64,000 nt of DNA from Maridesulfovibrio salexigens DSM 2638. GTDB taxonomy: Bacteria; Desulfobacterota; Desulfovibrionia; Desulfovibrionales; Desulfovibrionaceae. Below the pieces are notes generated by a model. That model made no database searches. It was given only the letters and a program-made list of their open reading frames with translations, and was not told where the DNA came from. Location: contig NC_012881.1 in assembly GCF_000023445.1 (NCBI RefSeq), forward strand, positions 873,501-937,500, given 5' to 3'. Positions 61,033 through 64,000 of the stretch are shown piece after piece. A program made the translations under genes and the position numbers. Every line of letters starts with the position of its first letter. Position 1 is the first letter of the stretch.

Positions 61033-61074
61033 AAATAAGCCCCGGCGGGATTATCCTGCCGGGGCTTTGTTGTT
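61033..61074. terminator. Bidirectional terminator between cytochrome b and methyltransferase genes
   Basis: AGCCCCGGCGGGAT/ATCCTGCCGGGGCT form a near-perfect stem followed by TTGTTGTTGGAATT. A diverged copy of this 50-bp sequence lies at 62324-62376. Confidence 0.9.
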
Positions 61075-61093
61075 GGAATTGAGTGGGGAATGT

Positions 61094-62125
61094 TTAACGG
61101 TTGCGAATTTTGCTGCGAACAGCAGCCAGATACATAGCATATTTTCTTGCTTCCGCTTTAGTTCGTACTCCTAAATCGTCAAGAGAATCAGGGGAATCCC
61201 AACACAGGTTTATTGGAAAGTAGTCATTTGATTTCAGGTAGTCTGAAATAAGATCGTGGTATGATGAGGGAACATATCCATCATATGCGAATGTTTCACC
61301 ATTTGTAATTTGAAGAATTACATCCAGATAATCTTTCCATAATTGACTAGAGAACAGTGAGCGGACAGCCAGATCAATTTTAGCTGGATTTAAGCCTTGT
61401 GCTAAGAAATCTTGCAGTTCCGAAGAACAAGACTGTTTCTTAGAGCCAATATCCAGGATCAACTTGTCTCCAGATATGACTTTTTGATCTTGAAATAAGG
61501 CCTTGCGGGTGGTTGTTTTGCCCGCTCCCGGTTTTTGCATCAGTAGGAAAGCATACGGCTTTTTTCTACGGATATGATAAACGTAGCGGGGGATTGGATC
61601 GCCGATCTGCGGTGAACTTTCTCCCATATATTTGTATGCGTAGTCGGAAAGAATGCTGTTCACTTTATTTTGTGTCGGGAAATAGCGGGTGTCGATACTC
61701 CGTTTTACTTCAACCCAATCAGAACCGTTACCGTCAGCTATTCCTACTTCAAGGATGAGAACTCCATTTCGGGAAAGCTTATCCATGAGCATGTGTATTA
61801 ATTTTTCTTGATCATCTGCATAATGCAGCGCTGAAGAACAGAGGATAACGTCATATTTTTCGTCGGAAGGAAGATCATTCCAGCTCTGAACCCGGAAATC
61901 GCAACCGGGAAAATTCTGTTTTGCGCTCTGAATAAATTGCTCATTGATGTCAATTCCGACAACTTTTCTGGCCCCGTCAAACAAAGCGTATCCGCAAAAG
62001 AATCCTTCATTGCAACCGACGTCGAGGAAGGTCTTGGCTGTAAGAGGCAGGATTTTTAATTGAGTGAGTTTGTTAAGTGAGTCTGAAGCACCCGGGCGAT
62101 AAGGGAATGTTTGATAACCGATCAT
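61094..62125 (-). CDS. SAM methyltransferase fused to a P-loop (kinase-like) domain
   Basis: This 343-residue cytoplasmic protein has an N-terminal class I methyltransferase fold: FLDVGCNEGFF (SAM-binding motif I, residues 33-43), VVGIDINEQF (motif II), VILCSSALHYADD (motif IV) and GVLILEVG. A second domain starts near residue 190 with AFLLMQKPGAGKTTTRKALF, a Walker A loop, as in nucleotide or sugar kinases. The fusion is not one I recall. Flanking terminators at 61033 and 62324 are direct repeats. Codon use is somewhat more A/T than flanking genes. Substrate is unknown. Confidence 0.78.
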   Translation of the reverse strand: MIGYQTFPYRPGASDSLNKLTQLKILPLTAKTFLDVGCNEGFFCGYALFDGARKVVGIDINEQFIQSAKQNFPGCDFRVQSWNDLPSDEKYDVILCSSALHYADDQEKLIHMLMDKLSRNGVLILEVGIADGNGSDWVEVKRSIDTRYFPTQNKVNSILSDYAYKYMGESSPQIGDPIPRYVYHIRRKKPYAFLLMQKPGAGKTTTRKALFQDQKVISGDKLILDIGSKKQSCSSELQDFLAQGLNPAKIDLAVRSLFSSQLWKDYLDVILQITNGETFAYDGYVPSSYHDLISDYLKSNDYFPINLCWDSPDSLDDLGVRTKAEARKYAMYLAAVRSKIRNR

Positions 62126-62323
62126 GTCCTCTCCAAGATAAGCTGGCTATAGTAAGAATATGTTTCAATATATTGATATGTTGAGTTTTTATGTGTAGTT
62201 TCTTTATCGTAAAATATGAATGTAATTTATGTCAATCATGGTTGCGTTTTGAGGTGTGTATTTACGAATAGGCGCTTGAAGAGCATGAATGATAGATTCT
62301 ATTGGATAGTGGGATTGGTAAAG

Positions 62324-62376
62324 AAATAATCCCCAGCTGGATAATCTTGCCGGGGATATGTTGTTGGAATTATATG
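62324..62376 (-). terminator. Terminator-like hairpin after the tautomerase gene, diverged copy of 61033
   Basis: AATAATCCCC and GGGGATA flank a decayed stem, and TGTTGTTGGAATT matches the 61033 copy exactly. About three quarters of the aligned bases agree. It still probably terminates the tautomerase transcript on the minus strand. Confidence 0.6.
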
Positions 62377-62381
62377 GAATT

Positions 62382-62576
62382 TTAATCCGGATACTTGTCA
62401 GAACAAAGCTTCCCGCCTGCCCCCCAGTTCTCCTTTTTCACTTCATCAATGACAACATATATTGATTCCACGCTGCATCCGGTGATGCGGGCGGTTTCTT
62501 TGGAGAGCACTTCTACAAGTTCTCTTTTCTGTTCGATGGTTCTGCCTTCGAACATTTCTACTTTAATTACGGGCAT
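62382..62576 (-). CDS. 4-Oxalocrotonate tautomerase-family protein
   Basis: This 64-residue protein has the family hallmark: after Met removal the N-terminal Pro1 (MPVIKVEMFEGRT) is the catalytic base, followed by EQKRELVEVLSKETARITGCS and the IYVVIDEVKKENWGAGG motif. Small tautomerases act as hexamers on enol/keto isomers of dicarbonyl compounds. No degradation genes are nearby, so the physiological substrate is unknown. It sits 18 bp downstream of the next gene on the same strand, probably co-transcribed. Confidence 0.9.
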   Translation of the reverse strand: MPVIKVEMFEGRTIEQKRELVEVLSKETARITGCSVESIYVVIDEVKKENWGAGGKLCSDKYPD

Positions 62577-62594
62577 TATTTTTCTCCTGAAAAT

Positions 62595-63080
62595 TTACCA
62601 TTTAAAGTGATCTTTAACCCTGCAAAACAACCCCTTAATCTTTTCATCTTCCATCCATTCAACTTCCCCGATACGCATATAAAGGTGGTCGAGAAAGAAG
62701 GGGATGAAACAATGATTAATCAACTTGGGGATGTCGGCAGGCATTTTGTCAAAATAAAAGCTGAATTCGTGCATGGCGAAATTTTCGTTCTGCTCGAATT
62801 CAGCTGAATTTCGTAATGCAGTCAGCAATCCTTTGCGGGTTATGGGGCTGAAATCGAGTCGTCCCATGCGGTCGAGGATATCGTTGTCCGTTTCAATGGT
62901 ATCGGAATCGAAGATGAAGGTCAGCACCAAATGTCCGCCTTCCTTGTCATCAAATATACCGATATTGAGTAGACCTTCACGGATGAAGCTTCCTTTGCCG
63001 AAGCGGTAGCGGAACGGGGCAAATCCGATCACGTTTTCATGGCATTTCTGCCTGATGATGTGCTCTTTGTCCTTGTTCAT
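62595..63080 (-). CDS. Conserved hypothetical protein
   Basis: I do not recognise this 161-residue soluble protein. It has no signal peptide or membrane helix. The sequence shows alternating strand-like segments (VLTFIFDSDT, FAMHEFSFYFD) and an acidic middle. Two cysteines (near 13 and 125) are not in a known motif. It is preceded by a minus-strand gene at 63104 with a 23-bp gap and followed by the tautomerase gene, so the three may form one operon. Confidence 0.65.
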   Translation of the reverse strand: MNKDKEHIIRQKCHENVIGFAPFRYRFGKGSFIREGLLNIGIFDDKEGGHLVLTFIFDSDTIETDNDILDRMGRLDFSPITRKGLLTALRNSAEFEQNENFAMHEFSFYFDKMPADIPKLINHCFIPFFLDHLYMRIGEVEWMEDEKIKGLFCRVKDHFKW

Positions 63081-63103
63081 ACCCCCTCCGGCAAGATGTT
63101 GTA

Positions 63104-64000
63104 TTAGTATCCCAGACTTACTCCCGGTTTCATTCTCTGTCCGGTAAGGTCTGTGTCATAACCGCCCAGTTTGCTGATATCCTGTTTGACCTTATCAGAT
63201 TTTATTAACGCGAGCAGTGTTTTTATCCTGCGGTCTTCCATATGTTTTTGCGGAATGATCAGATCGTACCTTTCATGGGCCAGCGGCACGAAATCGAGAT
63301 CCAATGCCTTTGCTGCCGCAAAAATACCCAGCCCGCAATCAGCGGCTCCGGTAAGTACGTTGGCAGCCACGGCCATGTGGGTGAATTCTTCACGGTCATA
63401 ACCGAGAATGTCTATCGGTTTCAGGCCAGCTTTCTTCATGTGGTAGTCAAAGAGAATTCTGGTGCCGGCCCCGCGCTGACGGTTGATGAAATTAATATCA
63501 AGACCGTCCAGAGATTCAATGCCTTTGATGTTTTTGGGGTTGCCCTTGGGGACGATGAATCCCTGATGGCGGATGGCGAGGTTAACAACAGTTACATCCA
63601 TTCCGGGCAGGTATCTTTCGATGAATGGGAAGTTGAAGTCATTTGTTTCGGGGTCGAATAAATGTGTTCCGGCAAAAAGCGCCATATCATTTTTGAGTGC
63701 AGTAAGTCCGCCCATGGAACCGGCATGAGTCGAGACCAGACGCAGCGGATTATTTCCGTCCATGAGTATGTCGGCAAGCAGGTCGATGGTATTGTCGTGG
63801 CTGCCGACATGCATGAGCACCTTGTCCAGCTCGGAACGGCTGGAGAAAAGTTCTACATCCACGGTCTCATTAAGCTCAACACCTTCACTGTCCGCAGGAA
63901 CACGGGTGAAGCCCTGTGCTTTGGTCAGCGTGGTGATCATACCTGCACCTCGGGAAAGGGGGACACCGATATATTCATCGCCAACCTGTCCCACTGCCAG
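63104..64000 (-). CDS. MoeA-type molybdopterin protein with PBP-like C-terminal domain (5' end outside window)
   Basis: The frame is open to the window edge, so at least the N-terminal part is missing. The visible 298 residues start inside a MoeA-like segment (VGDEYIGVPLSRGAGMITTL), and the rest is a periplasmic-binding-type domain of the kind fused to MoeA in some bacteria (VSTHAGSMGGLTALKNDMAL, FINRQRGAGTRILFDYHM, AADCGLGIFAAAKALDLDF). In MoeA, molybdate is inserted into molybdopterin. The binding-type domain may sense or bind molybdate or tungstate, which is inference. Molybdopterin enzymes such as formate dehydrogenases are common in this group. Confidence 0.8.
   Translation of the reverse strand: MAVGQVGDEYIGVPLSRGAGMITTLTKAQGFTRVPADSEGVELNETVDVELFSSRSELDKVLMHVGSHDNTIDLLADILMDGNNPLRLVSTHAGSMGGLTALKNDMALFAGTHLFDPETNDFNFPFIERYLPGMDVTVVNLAIRHQGFIVPKGNPKNIKGIESLDGLDINFINRQRGAGTRILFDYHMKKAGLKPIDILGYDREEFTHMAVAANVLTGAADCGLGIFAAAKALDLDFVPLAHERYDLIIPQKHMEDRRIKTLLALIKSDKVKQDISKLGGYDTDLTGQRMKPGVSLGY

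Overview
The window looks like chromosomal DNA of a marine, mesophilic sulfate reducer of the Desulfovibrionaceae (Maridesulfovibrio / D. salexigens-like). The reasons are a dsrD-dsrN junction at the left edge, a Desulfovibrio-type flavodoxin, multihaem c-type cytochromes, a class II (B12-dependent) ribonucleotide reductase, and salt-adaptation genes (betaine ABC transporter, Ktr-type K+ uptake). The placement is inferred from gene content; no rRNA or marker search was possible.

Layout. 0-3.5 kb: end of dsrD, dsrN (cobyrinate/sirohaem amidase), an unknown gene, lgt. 3.6-8.4 kb: two tandem FecR-RTX paralogues, the first preceded by a Fur-box-like site. 8.6-17.4 kb: an unknown membrane protein, a TraT-like lipoprotein with a trypsin-like lipoprotein, a giant acyl-CoA dehydratase activase, and glutaminyl cyclotransferase. 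17.6-23.5 kb: TPR protein, ktrA/ktrB, uup, a lone Hpt protein. 23.5-28.1 kb: flavodoxin, a DAHP synthase-chorismate mutase fusion with aroB, and a cystathionine lyase. 28-32.2 kb: two glycosyltransferases, PilZ, DUF4136 lipoprotein. 32.3-35.9 kb: cobalamin riboswitch-metE-metF. 36.6-39.8 kb: proVXW. 40.4-44 kb: a two-gene cytochrome bd-superfamily module whose second subunit carries eight c-haem motifs. 44-50 kb: deaD with a long structured leader, then small accessory genes (DUF3010, PLD-like, binding protein, DUF900 hydrolase). 50-55.2 kb: nrdJ with its own cobalamin riboswitch, two tRNA-Leu copies, gltA. 55.6-61 kb: a sigma-54 activator divergent from a four-gene respiratory operon (Fe-S protein, membrane protein, octahaem cytochrome, cytochrome b). 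61-64 kb: methyltransferase/P-loop fusion, tautomerase, unknown gene, and the end of a MoeA/PBP-type molybdopterin gene.

Three themes run across the window. First, B12 economy: dsrN, metE and nrdJ, with two riboswitches. Second, electron transfer: the bd-like/multihaem module and the sigma-54-controlled octahaem operon are the least described systems here. Third, small repeated elements: a family of near-identical GCCGCAAC terminators (eight copies between 36.6 and 53.6 kb), and a second family beginning GCCTCCGGCGGC that sits a few bases after stop codons.

All functional names come from reading motifs and recalling families; no database search was run.
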